Source: Candidatus Kurthia equi (GTDB lineage: Bacteria; Bacillota; Bacilli; Bacillales_A; Planococcaceae). Taken from it: a stretch of DNA of 35,699 nt. Both the position numbers and the translations under genes were made by a program. The stretch lies in the NCBI GenBank assembly GCA_018065935.1, contig JAGHSJ010000115.1:1-35699 (forward strand), written 5' to 3'. The notes below the pieces were generated by a model. It was not told the DNA's origin, did no database searches, and saw nothing but the letters and a program-made list of their open reading frames with translations. Numbering within the stretch: position 1 is the stretch's first letter; each line of letters starts with the position of its first letter. Positions 1-8,594 of the stretch are shown in pieces.

Positions 1-5
1 TAATA

Positions 6-362
6 TGGAGACGGCGGGAGTCGAACCCGCGTCCAGAAACTCCAGAACTTAAGCTTCTACGCGTGTAGTTTATTTATTTACAGTTCACGTAACATTATGC
101 CAATAAACAGGCGTCCTGCACGCTAACCTTATAATCTCTTCTGTTAGACTAAGGTGGCGCCTAACATCGTATCCCACTGAGAGTGAGCCTAAACTACGCT
201 ACATGGGCGATAGGGTAGATAGGCAGTTTCGTCAGACTAAGCTGCGAAAGCTAAGTTATTGTTTGTTTTGCCAGTTATTATATAACTTCCGTTGGTGACG
301 AAGCCGAGACCTCCGACGCGCAACCTAAGCCGAGACATCCCTGTCGAATCCGTAACGTCCCC
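6..362 (-). ncRNA. ssrA: transfer-messenger RNA (tmRNA)
   Basis: tmRNA rescues ribosomes stalled on broken mRNA, together with SmpB. On the minus strand the 5' end GGGGACG (362-356) pairs with CGTCTCC (13-7), giving the tRNA-like acceptor stem. A T-arm reading GGGTTCGACTCCC follows, and the conserved 5' block GGATTCGACAG is present. The tag reading frame at 272-237 encodes GKTNNNLAFAA and then TAG; with the alanine carried by the tmRNA the tag is AGKTNNNLAFAA, ending in the usual small hydrophobic degron. The discriminator A is at position 6 and the genome continues TATTA, so the 3' CCA is not encoded and must be added by CCA-adding enzyme. No strong promoter lies directly before the 5' end; see the promoter near 830-858. 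Confidence 0.96.
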
Positions 363-369
363 TTGATAT

Positions 370-487
370 AAATTTCAATCTACTGCGCAATACTTCGTCA
401 ACTGCGTTCGTCGTTATTCGTCACGTACATGCGTACGCTCCTCTAACTTCTCGCTTGTTTCCTCGTCTTGCTTGCATCTTGAAATTT
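370..487. repeat. MITE-like element, copy 1 (118 bp, 9-bp terminal inverted repeats)
   Basis: The element is bounded by AAATTTCAA (370-378) and its exact inverse TTGAAATTT (479-487). Bases 406-499 are identical over 94 bp to 542-635. The interior carries a near palindrome around GTACATGCGTAC. There is no credible coding potential: the longest frame seen on the minus strand is an 18-codon ATG frame. The structure suggests a small non-autonomous repeat. It lies between smpB and ssrA and would be transcribed in the leader of ssrA. Confidence 0.6.
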
Positions 488-523
488 CTATTCCTTTTTC
501 AGAATTGAAGTCCAAAATACGGT

Positions 524-635
524 GCAATTTGATTCTACTAAGTTCGTCGTTATTCGTCACGTACATGCGTACGCTCCTCTAACTTCTCGCTTGTTTCCTC
601 GTCTTGCTTGCATCTTGAAATTTCTATTCCTTTTT
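524..635. repeat. MITE-like element, copy 2 (internally shortened)
   Basis: Bases 542-635 repeat 406-499 without a mismatch, in direct orientation, 136 bp apart. The right end TTGAAATTT is kept at 615-623. The left end is diverged (AATTTGATTCTACT at about 526-539, against AATTTCAATCTACT in copy 1), and about 20 bp next to it are missing. Confidence 0.6.
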
Positions 636-696
636 TTAGGTTAGAAAAATCATAATACTAGATTAAAATCTCCATCCATTAGGTGGTCTCGTCAGT

Positions 697-808
697 AGAG
701 TTGCCGACATCAATAACAATGTGGTGGCTCTCAGAGTACAAAATAGATGTTACAAGGTTCTATTAGGAGTCCAGTAAGTGAATACTGGATAATCAGATAA
801 AATCTGAT
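697..808 (-). ncRNA. structured leader RNA, unassigned family
   Basis: Directly downstream of the promoter at 830-858, several hairpins follow one another on the minus strand. They are ATCAGAT/ATCTGAT (808-792), CCAGTA/TACTGG (788-771), AATAGA/TCTATT (764-742), and an arm closed by AGAG/CTCT enclosing ACAT/ATGT (about 738-697). I compared it by eye with S-box, M-box, T-box, yybP-ykoY and ydaO hallmarks and found no match. It may be a separate small RNA or the processed leader of pre-tmRNA. Confidence 0.3.
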
Positions 809-829
809 ACTAGCTTGTGTGCTGTCATT

Positions 830-858
830 ATTATATGACAAAAGTAGTTCTAATTCAA
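830..858 (-). promoter_or_regulatory. sigma-A promoter between smpB and ssrA
   Basis: The minus strand carries TTGAAT (858-853), a 17-nt spacer and a perfect TATAAT (835-830). It points toward ssrA, so the transcript would start near 823 and carry a leader of about 460 nt before the tmRNA 5' end. Confidence 0.6.
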
Positions 859-993
859 GGGAAATGCTTGTGGTTACTGGTTTTTCTTGTTATTTCTCGT
901 TTCAACTACATAAAAAATCATTTCTTGTGTACCAAATCGACTTCTTTATCAAAGATAGTTTGCTAGCTATCCGACTTGGATCATGCCACTAGC

Positions 994-1461
994 TTAATAT
1001 TGATTTTTCGCTTTAATGGCGCGGTCAATATTACGTTTAGCTTCTTTTTTCTTCAAGTCATGGCGTTTATCATAGGTTTTCTTACCTTTACCGACGCCGA
1101 CAAGTAGCTTGGCAAAGCCGTCTTTTAAATACATTTTTAGCGGAACGATTGTATAACCGTCACGTTTCACATCTAAATTGAATTGTTCAATTTGTTTTTT
1201 GTGTAGCAATAGTTTACGTGTACGTAATGGGTCATGGTTGAAGATATTTCCTTGTTCAAACGGGCTAATATGCATATTTGAAATATAGGCTTCTCCTCCA
1301 CGAATAACTACGTAAGAATCTTTTAATTGGACTTTGGCTTTGCGGACAGATTTGATTTCAGTACCTGTTAATACGATACCTGCTTCCACTGTGTCTTCAA
1401 TCGCATAGTCATGGTTGGCTTTTTTATTCTGTGCTAATACTTTACCTGAACCTTTTGGCAT
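994..1461 (-). CDS. smpB: SsrA-binding protein SmpB
   Basis: SmpB binds the tRNA-like domain of tmRNA and places it in the empty A site of stalled ribosomes. The protein starts [14 protein letters not shown] and has the OB-fold core with GTEIKS and [11 protein letters not shown]. It also has the basic C-terminal tail ([18 protein letters not shown]) that forms a helix in the mRNA channel. The chosen ATG at 1461 has GGGGTGAT upstream and gives 155 residues, close to the 156 of B. subtilis. An upstream in-frame start at 1491 would add ten residues with no family support. The gene follows rnr and precedes ssrA, the usual Bacillales order. Confidence 0.97.
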   Translation of the reverse strand: MPKGSGKVLAQNKKANHDYAIEDTVEAGIVLTGTEIKSVRKAKVQLKDSYVVIRGGEAYISNMHISPFEQGNIFNHDPLRTRKLLLHKKQIEQFNLDVKRDGYTIVPLKMYLKDGFAKLLVGVGKGKKTYDKRHDLKKKEAKRNIDRAIKAKNQY

Positions 1462-1499
1462 ATGTATCACCCCATAGTTGAGCTGCTTCACTCATGAGG

Positions 1500-1560
1500 T
1501 TGAGAGTGGTTAGCTGAAAAGTAAGTAAGTTCACTTACTCTTGCTTAGACCACTCTCCTC
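1500..1560 (-). promoter_or_regulatory. long hairpin between rnr and smpB
   Basis: On the minus strand GAGAGTGGT and ACCACTCTC form an outer stem around an inner AAGTGAACTT/AGTAAG-rich arm. No T-run follows, so it does not look like an intrinsic terminator. An RNA processing or stability element between two co-transcribed genes is more likely. Confidence 0.4.
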
Positions 1561-1579
1561 AATTGAGTTTATTCAGCCG

Positions 1580-4021
1580 TTATTTTTTCTTCGACGTGCG
1601 TTTTCTTTTTTGAGCTTGTTTAGCGATACCTTCATAGAACTTCTTACCGCCGTACTCTTTTTTTGGACCATCTGTTGCATCCGGATTGCGTTTGCGATCT
1701 TGTTTACGTGTTTTACCACTTACTTTTGGACCGCTTGGTGTGAATTTTTTCGCGCTTGGTTTATCACTGCTTGGGTAAGATTTTGGTTTGCCTTTATAGC
1801 CACCAGTTGGTTTCTTACCGTTTGCACTACCACCTTTACCACGAGAACCGCCTGCACTAATGACACGTGATGGACGTGAAACTCTTGGACGTGGAGCTGG
1901 CATGCCAACTACGATGAAATCAACTGTTGATTCCTCAAGATTTACTGCTAATACTTTGATTGTTACTTTATCACCCATACGGAAGATACGTCCAGTGCGT
2001 TCACCAATCATCGACATTGAGCGTTCATCAAAGTTGTAGTAATCATCTGTCATATTCGTATTGTGGATAAGACCTTCAATTGTATTTTCAAGTTCAACAA
2101 ACATACCGAAGTTTGTTACTGAGCTTACGATACCTTCAAACTCTTCACCAATTTTATCGGACATGTATTGTGCTTTCTTGATTGATTCTGTGTCACGTTC
2201 TGCATCAACTGCACGACGTTCGCGTTCAGATGTATGTGTAGCAATCTCATCCATATGTGCGCCCCAGTATGCGACTGTTTTGTTTGAAGTGTCTTTGTTA
2301 ATTACGTATGTGCGTAATAGACGGTGGACAATTAAGTCAGGGTAACGACGGATTGGTGATGTGAAGTGCGTGTAGAATTCAGTTGATAAGCCAAAGTGAC
2401 CTAATGATTGTGGGCTATATTTCGCTTGTTGCATCGAACGTAGCATCATTGTTGAAATCATTGGATATTCTGGTTTGCCGACTACTGATTCTAAGATTTG
2501 TTGTAATGCTTTAGGATCCACTGTATCGCCTTTACCTTTGACAACGATACCAAAATTCGTAATGAACTCGAAGAAGCGTTGTAAGCGTTCTGGTTTCGGT
2601 TCTTCATGGATACGGTAAATGAATGGTAGGTCTAATTTGAATACATGCTCTGCTACAGTTTCATTGGCAGCTAACATGAAGTCTTCAATTAGTTTTTCGG
2701 CAATTGTACGTTCGCGGATCACGACGTCGATTGGCCAGCCTTTTTCATCTACTACAACTGCTGATTCTTTGAAATCAAAGTCTACTGCGCCACGTTTTTC
2801 ACGGTGACCACGTAATAGGTTTGATAATTCTTTCATATGCTCAAACATTGGCACTAATTGTTCATAACGAGCTAGTAACGCTTCGTCTTTTTCTTCTACA
2901 ATTTTGTACACATCTGTGTATGTCATACGTTCAGTTGTTTTGATTACACTTTCGAAAATATCGTGTGAGATAACCACACCGTTTTGGTCGATAATCATTT
3001 CACAAGATAATGTTAAACGATCTACCTGTGGATTTAATGAGCAAAGTCCATTTGAAAGACGATGTGGAATCATTGGGATTACACGGTCAGTTAAGTACAC
3101 AGAAGTTGCACGATCGTATGCTTCCTTATCTAATACTGAATCCTTTGTAACATAGTGACTTACGTCAGCAATATGCACACCTAATTTATATGTTCCGTCT
3201 TCATTTTTCGTAACAGTCACGGCATCATCTAAATCCTTCGCTGTTTCGCCATCAATTGTTACGATTAACTCATCACGTAAATCACGACGACCGATATAAT
3301 CTTCTGGAGAAATTTCATCAGGTACAGCTTGTGCTGCATCTAAAACCTCTTGTGGGAAGTCAACGTCGATATCATGCTTGTGAATGATTGATAAAATATC
3401 TACGCCTGGGTCATTTTTGTGACCTAAAATAGATGTCACCATACCTGCTGCTGAATGATTTTCATCTGGCCATTCTGTAATTTCTACGACTACTTTATGA
3501 CCATCTACTGCACCAAGTGTGTGGTGTTTTGAAATAAAGATATCTGTGCCGAATTTTTTATCGTCTGGTACGACAAATCCAAAGCCTTTGTTTGCTTGGA
3601 ATTCACCAACGATTCTTGAACTACCGCGTTCGATAATTTCGATGATTTCGCCTTCACGACGATCACCCGATTTTAATTTTGAAATACTCACTAAAACGGT
3701 ATCTCCGTTTAAAGCACCCTTTTTAGCAGTTGGTGGAATAAATACATCATCCATACCTTCTTGTTCTGGTGCAACAAAACCAAAGCCTTTTGCGTGACCG
3801 ATGAAACGACCTTTGACTTCATTCATTTGTTGTGGCAGACCATAGCGATCATCCGCTGAGCGAACGATTTTACTTTGCCCTTCTAATTTCACAAATGCCT
3901 TCACTAATTCTGTAAAATCATCCGCGTCTGTTAGACCTAATTGTGCTTCTACTTGTGCGACTGTGGCAGGTGTATAACCATCCTGCTTCATAATGTCTAA
4001 AATTTGTTGTTCGAAATTCAT
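1580..4021 (-). CDS. rnr: ribonuclease R
   Basis: RNase R is a processive 3'-5' exoribonuclease that degrades structured RNA and non-stop mRNA, and it works with SmpB and tmRNA. In 813 residues the order is: an N-terminal winged-helix region (1-65); two cold-shock/OB domains (about 70-130 and 140-200, both with KGFGFV-type RNA-binding motifs); the RNB catalytic domain (about 247-570) with [11 protein letters not shown] supplying metal-binding Asp residues, then HIADVSHYV; an S1 domain (about 625-705, [17 protein letters not shown]); and a Lys/Arg-rich tail (about 715-813). The ATG at 4021 follows AAGGAGGGAAGATTT. It lies 36 bp after est and is probably co-transcribed with est and smpB. Confidence 0.97.
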   Translation of the reverse strand: MNFEQQILDIMKQDGYTPATVAQVEAQLGLTDADDFTELVKAFVKLEGQSKIVRSADDRYGLPQQMNEVKGRFIGHAKGFGFVAPEQEGMDDVFIPPTAKKGALNGDTVLVSISKLKSGDRREGEIIEIIERGSSRIVGEFQANKGFGFVVPDDKKFGTDIFISKHHTLGAVDGHKVVVEITEWPDENHSAAGMVTSILGHKNDPGVDILSIIHKHDIDVDFPQEVLDAAQAVPDEISPEDYIGRRDLRDELIVTIDGETAKDLDDAVTVTKNEDGTYKLGVHIADVSHYVTKDSVLDKEAYDRATSVYLTDRVIPMIPHRLSNGLCSLNPQVDRLTLSCEMIIDQNGVVISHDIFESVIKTTERMTYTDVYKIVEEKDEALLARYEQLVPMFEHMKELSNLLRGHREKRGAVDFDFKESAVVVDEKGWPIDVVIRERTIAEKLIEDFMLAANETVAEHVFKLDLPFIYRIHEEPKPERLQRFFEFITNFGIVVKGKGDTVDPKALQQILESVVGKPEYPMISTMMLRSMQQAKYSPQSLGHFGLSTEFYTHFTSPIRRYPDLIVHRLLRTYVINKDTSNKTVAYWGAHMDEIATHTSERERRAVDAERDTESIKKAQYMSDKIGEEFEGIVSSVTNFGMFVELENTIEGLIHNTNMTDDYYNFDERSMSMIGERTGRIFRMGDKVTIKVLAVNLEESTVDFIVVGMPAPRPRVSRPSRVISAGGSRGKGGSANGKKPTGGYKGKPKSYPSSDKPSAKKFTPSGPKVSGKTRKQDRKRNPDATDGPKKEYGGKKFYEGIAKQAQKRKRTSKKK

Positions 4022-4057
4022 AAATCTTCCCTCCTTGTACAGCTCGTTGTTCTTCGA

Positions 4058-4804
4058 TTACTCTGACCAATCAAGTGCTTGTAAAAAGTCTAGAATATCC
4101 TGCTGTAACTCTTTTCTTTCTTTATCTAAAGTAATGACATGATGCGATTGCTCATACCACTTCATTGATTTTTCATTGGATTCTACTGTGTCAAAGAGAT
4201 ATTGGGCTGAGGTGATATCAATCACTTCATCTAATCTTGCCTGTGCGACAAAAATCGGCGCATAGATTTCGTCTACATGCTGTCTCACATCGACAATAAG
4301 CTTCTGTAAATCTGGCAATGATGGCATCCCTTGTTCTTTAAGTCGCGTTTGTAATTGTTGTTGTTCCACATCAGACTGACCAAATGCACGAGAAAAATCT
4401 CCCGCATACTTTAGCACGCCTTCAAACATCGTGTCGGTTGTTCGCATAGACATAGGTGCACACATTGTGACAATTCCCTTTAAAGCAGTCGTATAACCCA
4501 GTTTTAGTGAAAAAACACCGCCAAGTGATAGGCCTGCGACAGCAATTTCTTTATAGCCTTTATCCACTAGGGATTGATAAGCCTGTTGCACATCCTGCCA
4601 CCAATCAGCTGGTCCAGTGTGAATTAACTCTTCAGGTGATACGCCATGTCCTTTATAATGAGGTGCCATAGTTGTGTAACCGTTCTTCTGTAAAAAACGC
4701 CCTAACATATGCACATCCGCAGAGTTCCCCGTAAAACCATGCAATAGTAATACTGCTCGTGGTCCTCCTTCGAAGAAGAATGGCTTTGGTAAAGATATAC
4801 GCAT
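4058..4804 (-). CDS. est: carboxylesterase, Est30 family alpha/beta hydrolase
   Basis: This is a cytosolic monoacyl/short-chain carboxylesterase of the Geobacillus Est30 type, usually found between secG and rnr in Bacillales. In 248 residues the oxyanion region is LLLHGFTGN (19-27), the nucleophile elbow is GLSLGG (Ser93), and the acid Asp192 lies in ARLDEVID. The catalytic His is His222 (or the adjacent His221) in SHHVITLD. These positions match the Est30 triad (Ser94, Asp193, His223) within one residue. The ATG at 4804 has CGGGGG upstream, an unremarkable site. The physiological substrate is not known from sequence. Confidence 0.93.
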   Translation of the reverse strand: MRISLPKPFFFEGGPRAVLLLHGFTGNSADVHMLGRFLQKNGYTTMAPHYKGHGVSPEELIHTGPADWWQDVQQAYQSLVDKGYKEIAVAGLSLGGVFSLKLGYTTALKGIVTMCAPMSMRTTDTMFEGVLKYAGDFSRAFGQSDVEQQQLQTRLKEQGMPSLPDLQKLIVDVRQHVDEIYAPIFVAQARLDEVIDITSAQYLFDTVESNEKSMKWYEQSHHVITLDKERKELQQDILDFLQALDWSE

Positions 4805-4840
4805 TTGTCAAACCCCCGATATTTGTGAAAATGATGTATT

Positions 4841-4876
4841 AAAACAGAAAACGCCTAACCTTTTGGTGGTTAGACG
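4841..4876 (-). terminator. intrinsic terminator after secG
   Basis: On the minus strand a 9-bp stem CGTCTAACC/GGTTAGGCG (4876-4868 with 4860-4852) is followed by TTTTCTGTTTT. It lies between secG and est, so est-rnr-smpB would need read-through or their own start. Confidence 0.8.
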
Positions 4877-4891
4877 GTTATGATCTGTTTG

Positions 4892-5119
4892 TTATAGTTT
4901 CGTAATTGCAATTGCTGTAATGAAGAAAATAACTGAAAGTACAATTGTGATACGATGTAAAACTAGGTCCATACCTCGAGCTTTTTGTTTACCAAAAAGT
5001 TGCTCAGCTCCACCAGAGATGGCTCCCGAAAGACCTGCACTCTTACTTGATTGTAGTAATACTGACACAATCAATAATACTGAGACGATTAATAATAAGA
5101 TTAAAATCGCTGTATGCAT
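4892..5119 (-). CDS. secG: preprotein translocase subunit SecG
   Basis: SecG is the small auxiliary membrane subunit of the SecYEG channel. It has 75 residues with two transmembrane segments (about 2-23 and 53-73) around the diagnostic cytosolic loop [20 protein letters not shown]. The ATG at 5119 (MHTAIL) is chosen because AGGAGG sits eight bases upstream. A GTG at 5128 would overlap that ribosome site and is rejected. Confidence 0.96.
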   Translation of the reverse strand: MHTAILILLLIVSVLLIVSVLLQSSKSAGLSGAISGGAEQLFGKQKARGMDLVLHRITIVLSVIFFITAIAITKL

Positions 5120-5160
5120 ACGTTCCACCTCCTGAATCTCAAAAACAATACAACATGCTT

Positions 5161-5189
5161 ATTCTACCAAAAAATGAGAGACCTTACAA
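5161..5189 (-). promoter_or_regulatory. promoter of secG
   Basis: TTGTAA (5189-5184), 17-nt spacer, TAGAAT (5166-5161), reading toward secG about 40 nt upstream of its start. Confidence 0.55.
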
Positions 5190-5333
5190 TGTTGCTTGTG
5201 TTCACACGAATACAATGATACTTATATTTTAACATGAAGTTTTGTGCTTACCTAACAATATATATTATTATTTCAGCATTTTATAAAATTAAAGATAATT
5301 GAAAGATTATTGATATCTTTTTTGACTAACGTG

Positions 5334-6089
5334 CTAGCCAGCTAGCCAGCCACCATCCACAGCTATTGTGAATCCATGTATGTAATTCGAAGCTGCTGAA
5401 GCTAAGAAAACAGCTGCACCTTGCATGTCTTGTCCACTTCCCCATTGCTGTGCTGGAATACGTTCAAGAATTTGTCGGCTTCTTGTTTCATCATTGATTA
5501 ACGCATCATTCATCTCTGTCGCCATATAGCCTGGCGCAATTGCATTCACATGAACACCTTTAGATGCCCATTCATTCGCTAAAGCCTTTGTTAACCCTGA
5601 CACAGCGTGCTTACTTGCTGTATATGCTGGTATATTTACTCCCCCTTGATAAGATAATAAAGAGGCTATATTAATAATTTTTCCTGCTCCACGGGCTAGC
5701 ATTGGTCGGCCAAATAGCTGACATAGACTAAAGACAGCATGAAGATTAATGTCCATCACTGCTTGCCAATCCTGTTGTGGAAATTCTGCTGCTGGATGAC
5801 GTTTTTGAATCCCTGCATTATTGATGAGAATATCTACCGGACCTAATTGTGCTTCTACTAGGTTGACTAGCTCCTCATGTTGCTCAATCTGTCCAATATC
5901 AAATGCAATAGATACAGCGTGTACACCATATGCTTTTAATTCTTCCTCAACTTCTGGTGCTGATTTTCTAGAAATAACCGCCACATTCGCTCCTGCTTGT
6001 GCAAGTCCTAATGCCATTTCTTTTCCTAAACCTCTACTACCACCTGTAACCACTGCATTTTTCCCCTGTAAACTAAAAAGTTCATTCAT
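5334..6089 (-). CDS. KduD/Gno-like short-chain dehydrogenase/reductase
   Basis: This NAD(P)-dependent oxidoreductase resembles KduD (2-dehydro-3-deoxy-D-gluconate 5-dehydrogenase) and gluconate 5-dehydrogenase. In 251 residues the Rossmann glycine motif is TGGSRGLG (15-22), NNAG is at 90-93, and the catalytic set is Ser143, Tyr156 and Lys160 within SLLSYQGGVNIPAYTASK. The C-terminal IAVDGGWLAG is typical of the KduD group. No other hexuronate genes are nearby, so the substrate is uncertain. The ATG at 6089 (MNELFSLQ) has AAAGGGGCTGGG upstream. A longer frame from 6167 would run across the promoter and is rejected. It has its own promoter after the glsA terminator. A remnant of a second copy of its 5' end lies near 11380-11450. 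Confidence 0.85.
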   Translation of the reverse strand: MNELFSLQGKNAVVTGGSRGLGKEMALGLAQAGANVAVISRKSAPEVEEELKAYGVHAVSIAFDIGQIEQHEELVNLVEAQLGPVDILINNAGIQKRHPAAEFPQQDWQAVMDINLHAVFSLCQLFGRPMLARGAGKIINIASLLSYQGGVNIPAYTASKHAVSGLTKALANEWASKGVHVNAIAPGYMATEMNDALINDETRSRQILERIPAQQWGSGQDMQGAAVFLASAASNYIHGFTIAVDGGWLAG

Positions 6090-6128
6090 ACACCCAGCCC
6101 CTTTTTCCATAAAATACCCAACAGATTT

Positions 6129-6157
6129 ATTATAAATAAAACTACCTTTTCTTCCAA
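6129..6157 (-). promoter_or_regulatory. promoter of the KduD-like gene
   Basis: TTGGAA (6157-6152), 17-nt spacer, TATAAT (6134-6129), directly after the glsA terminator. The -10 region through codon nine has a recognisable diverged copy at about 11375-11455. Confidence 0.6.
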
Positions 6158-6192
6158 TAAAAAACATTCCCGCGTTTTCACGAGAATGTTTA
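6157..6192 (-). terminator. intrinsic terminator after glsA
   Basis: Minus-strand stem AAACATTC/GAATGTTT (6191-6184 with 6169-6162), then a run of T. Confidence 0.8.
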
Positions 6193-6200
6193 ATTAGCGA

Positions 6201-7136
6201 TTAAAAAATAGTTAAATGGAATCCTTCAGATAATCGTTTGAGGAAGCTCATCCCGACGATACTATTGCCGACATCGTCTATTGATGGACCGAATGTAGCA
6301 ATGCCTAATTTACCATGTAAACCTTCCATATTCGCATGATTTGCCATCGTTAAAATACCGCCTGACACTCCGCTTTTAGCTGGAATCCCTACAAATGCAG
6401 CAAATTTTCCTGAATCATTGTACATGCCACAAGTAATCAGTAAGGCTTTGGCAATTTTAGCGATTTTCTTTGAAAAAATTCGTTCACCTGATGTTGGATT
6501 CACACCATCATTGACGATGATTAAAGCAATGCGTGCTAAAATTTCTACATCTACAATAATTGCACATTGTTGTGTGTAGATATCCACCGCATCTTCTACA
6601 TCACCCTTCAGAAAATTTTTGGATTTTAAATAATAGGCAATCGCACGATTACGGTAGGCTGTTGCTAATTCTGAACGATAAACTTCTTCATTGATTGCTA
6701 CTTTTTCCCCCATCATTCGTTCGATAAATTGCCATAGTCCTTCTTTCCGTTCTTCTTTTTTTGCCCCTGGAAGTAAGGAGCAGACCGCTATGGCCCCAGC
6801 ATTTATAAGTGGGTTAAATGGCTTACCTACTTCTGTAATTTCCAATCGTACCATCGAATTAAATGCATCTCCTGTTGGCTCCATATCTACATATTCAAGT
6901 ACTTTCTCAATCCCTAGGTGTTCACATATATAAATAAAGCTAATAATTTTAGAGATACTTTGTAAGGTGAATTTTCCCTTTGTATTTCCAGATAAAAATT
7001 GATTTCCGGATTCATCTAAAATACAGACCGTAAATTGATCTACTGGCTGTTTTGATAAGGCTGGAATATAATCTACGGGTTTCCCAAGCTTAGCTAAAGG
7101 TTTACTTTCCTCCACATATTGCTGTAAGCGACTCAT
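6201..7136 (-). CDS. glsA: glutaminase (serine-dependent, GlsA/YbgJ family)
   Basis: It hydrolyses L-glutamine to glutamate and ammonia in the cytosol. It has 311 residues, the usual length of the bacterial beta-lactamase-like glutaminase family. The catalytic Ser-x-x-Lys is seen as QSISK (Ser60, Lys63). Also present are NPLINAGAIA and the SGVSGGI loop near the C-terminal third. The ATG at 7136 (MSRLQQYV) has GGAGG eight bases upstream. The longer frame from 7166 would read back through the hairpin that precedes the gene. It follows the amidohydrolase gene with a strong terminator squeezed between them, so expression may depend on read-through. Its presence fits a catabolic set that releases glutamine or glutamate. 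Confidence 0.94.
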   Translation of the reverse strand: MSRLQQYVEESKPLAKLGKPVDYIPALSKQPVDQFTVCILDESGNQFLSGNTKGKFTLQSISKIISFIYICEHLGIEKVLEYVDMEPTGDAFNSMVRLEITEVGKPFNPLINAGAIAVCSLLPGAKKEERKEGLWQFIERMMGEKVAINEEVYRSELATAYRNRAIAYYLKSKNFLKGDVEDAVDIYTQQCAIIVDVEILARIALIIVNDGVNPTSGERIFSKKIAKIAKALLITCGMYNDSGKFAAFVGIPAKSGVSGGILTMANHANMEGLHGKLGIATFGPSIDDVGNSIVGMSFLKRLSEGFHLTIF

Positions 7137-7148
7137 TTTTTCAGCCTC

Positions 7149-7191
7149 CAAAAAAGAGTAGAACAATCACTGGCTAGTAATCATTCCACTC
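7149..7191 (-). terminator. strong intrinsic terminator/attenuator between the amidohydrolase and glsA
   Basis: A 16-bp stem with some G-U pairs (7191-7176 with 7171-7156) and loop AGCC is followed by TTTTTT. The T-run runs straight into the GGAGG of glsA. Confidence 0.85.
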
Positions 7192-7199
7192 CACTATTT

Positions 7200-8594
7200 T
7201 TATACACTTGGAATTAATGACTCGTAAGAAACGCCGTTTAGACGTTCATGTAGCTCAGCTTTCGCCTTTTCAATTACTTCAGGATTTTCGATGCAACTAA
7301 TTGCTGTACGCGCCATAACTTCAGCGGCAAATAGCATACCTTTTTGCGCTACTGGCGATTGTCCTTGCGCAACCACTTGCCAAGTATGCATCGGCGTCCC
7401 AATTGCCCAACAACTTCCAGCAAGCTGTACAGTTGGTGTTACCCAGCTAACATCCCCTACATCTGTTGATCCATACATAATCATTTCAGGCAATAGAGGC
7501 GTTACTAAATTATTAATTTTACGCTTGCCTAGTGCTTCTTTTTGATGTGGTGACATCATATCATAGGCGCCTGTTTTGCTATCCTCGTCTAATGATTCAT
7601 AAATAGATTCAGCAAATTCATAGTCTTTTTCAGTTAAAGTAATTTTTTCAGATTCTTCAGCAGCTTTTTGCATCACTTCATTTAATACTTGATTTGGTAT
7701 TAAATCTGAAGCGGCCCCTTCAAAATGTTCTTTAAAAGAAGTTTCTGTCATCAAAGCGGCTCCTTGAGCAATTTTTTGAATACGATGATAAATTTCAATC
7801 ACTTCTTTTTTCTTAGGTGCGCGGATTAAATAGGTTACCTCTGCGTATGGTTGTACTACATTTGGTGAAGTTCCTCCACTATTCGTAACCGCATAATGCA
7901 CACGCGCATCTTGAATAATATGTTCACGTAAATAATTAACTCCGACATTCATTAATTCAACTGCATCCAATGCACTTCTTCCTAACTGAGGTGAAGCGGC
8001 TGCGTGTGAACTAACACCTGTAAATTGAAATGTAGTCGCATAGTTTGCTAAAGACCGTGCGTTCATTACGGCATTTATTACATTTGGATGCCAGCTGATT
8101 GCTACGTCTACATCATCGAATACACCAGCCTTCGCCATATAAGCTTTCCCTGATCCATTTTCTTCTGCAGGACAGCCATAAAAACGTACCGTTACATCTG
8201 CACCTGTTTTTTCAATATAGTCTTTTAATGTACATGCCGCCGCGAATGAACCTGTTCCTAATAAATTATGACCACAGCCATGTCCATTGCCGCCCTTTTC
8301 TTTTGGATCTAAATGGGCGACACCACTCTTTTGGCTTAAGTTTGGCAATGCATCATATTCACCTAAATAAGCAATGACAGTTTTGCCATCTCCATAGCTT
8401 CCTAGTAGCGCAGTTTCTAAACCAGCAACATTTTCCGTTACTTTAAATCCAGCATCTTTCAACGCTTTTCCTACTAAAGAAGCCGCCTTTTTTTCTCTAA
8501 AATGTAGTTCAGGTACTTCCCAAATTTGATTACTTAACTCAGTAAATTTTTTTCGATTTGCTTGAAGAAAATCATATGCACTAAATTGTTTCAT
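7200..8594 (-). CDS. M20 family amidohydrolase, AbgB-like (p-aminobenzoyl-glutamate hydrolase subunit B type)
   Basis: A cytosolic di-metal amidase that cleaves amide-linked amino-acid conjugates. In 464 residues the metal-site candidates are Cys107 and His109 in GHGCGHN, Glu144/145 in CPAEE, His169 in SWHP, and His403 in PMHTW. The dimerisation (lid) domain falls at about 186-300. The nearest family I recognise is AbgB of Escherichia coli, but there is no AbgA partner here. The ATG at 8594 has GAGGGAGAG upstream; the GTG at 8612 is rejected. The start lies inside the end of the upstream MFS gene (14-bp overlap), so the two are translationally coupled. A paralogue with an internal deletion lies at 11649-12422. 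The exact substrate is not determined. Confidence 0.88.
   Translation of the reverse strand: MKQFSAYDFLQANRKKFTELSNQIWEVPELHFREKKAASLVGKALKDAGFKVTENVAGLETALLGSYGDGKTVIAYLGEYDALPNLSQKSGVAHLDPKEKGGNGHGCGHNLLGTGSFAAACTLKDYIEKTGADVTVRFYGCPAEENGSGKAYMAKAGVFDDVDVAISWHPNVINAVMNARSLANYATTFQFTGVSSHAAASPQLGRSALDAVELMNVGVNYLREHIIQDARVHYAVTNSGGTSPNVVQPYAEVTYLIRAPKKKEVIEIYHRIQKIAQGAALMTETSFKEHFEGAASDLIPNQVLNEVMQKAAEESEKITLTEKDYEFAESIYESLDEDSKTGAYDMMSPHQKEALGKRKINNLVTPLLPEMIMYGSTDVGDVSWVTPTVQLAGSCWAIGTPMHTWQVVAQGQSPVAQKGMLFAAEVMARTAISCIENPEVIEKAKAELHERLNGVSYESLIPSV

Larger units (their letters stand above)
363..993. other. 631-bp gene-free region between ssrA and smpB
   Basis: This region holds the two repeat copies, the promoter and the hairpin series listed separately. 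The rest (859-993) is AT-rich, and I see no open frame and no clear terminator after smpB in it. Read-through from smpB into ssrA is therefore plausible. Confidence 0.7.

Noticed and set aside
415..478. 18-codon ATG frame inside the MITE-like repeat (minus strand)
   Set aside because: It has no ribosome site, is repeated because the DNA is repeated, and has no sign of codon-level conservation.
697..808. Known riboswitch upstream of ssrA (S-box, M-box, T-box, yybP-ykoY, ydaO)
   Set aside because: None of the diagnostic conserved strings for these families is present.
1541..1870. Aromatic-rich frames opposite the Lys/Arg-rich tail of RNase R and opposite the adhesin wall spacer
   Set aside because: These are mirror images of low-complexity basic or acidic coding sequence.
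5334..6089. Assigning the dehydrogenase firmly to pectin or hexuronate breakdown
   Set aside because: It resembles KduD, but no kduI, kdgK, kdgA or uronate transporter is nearby.
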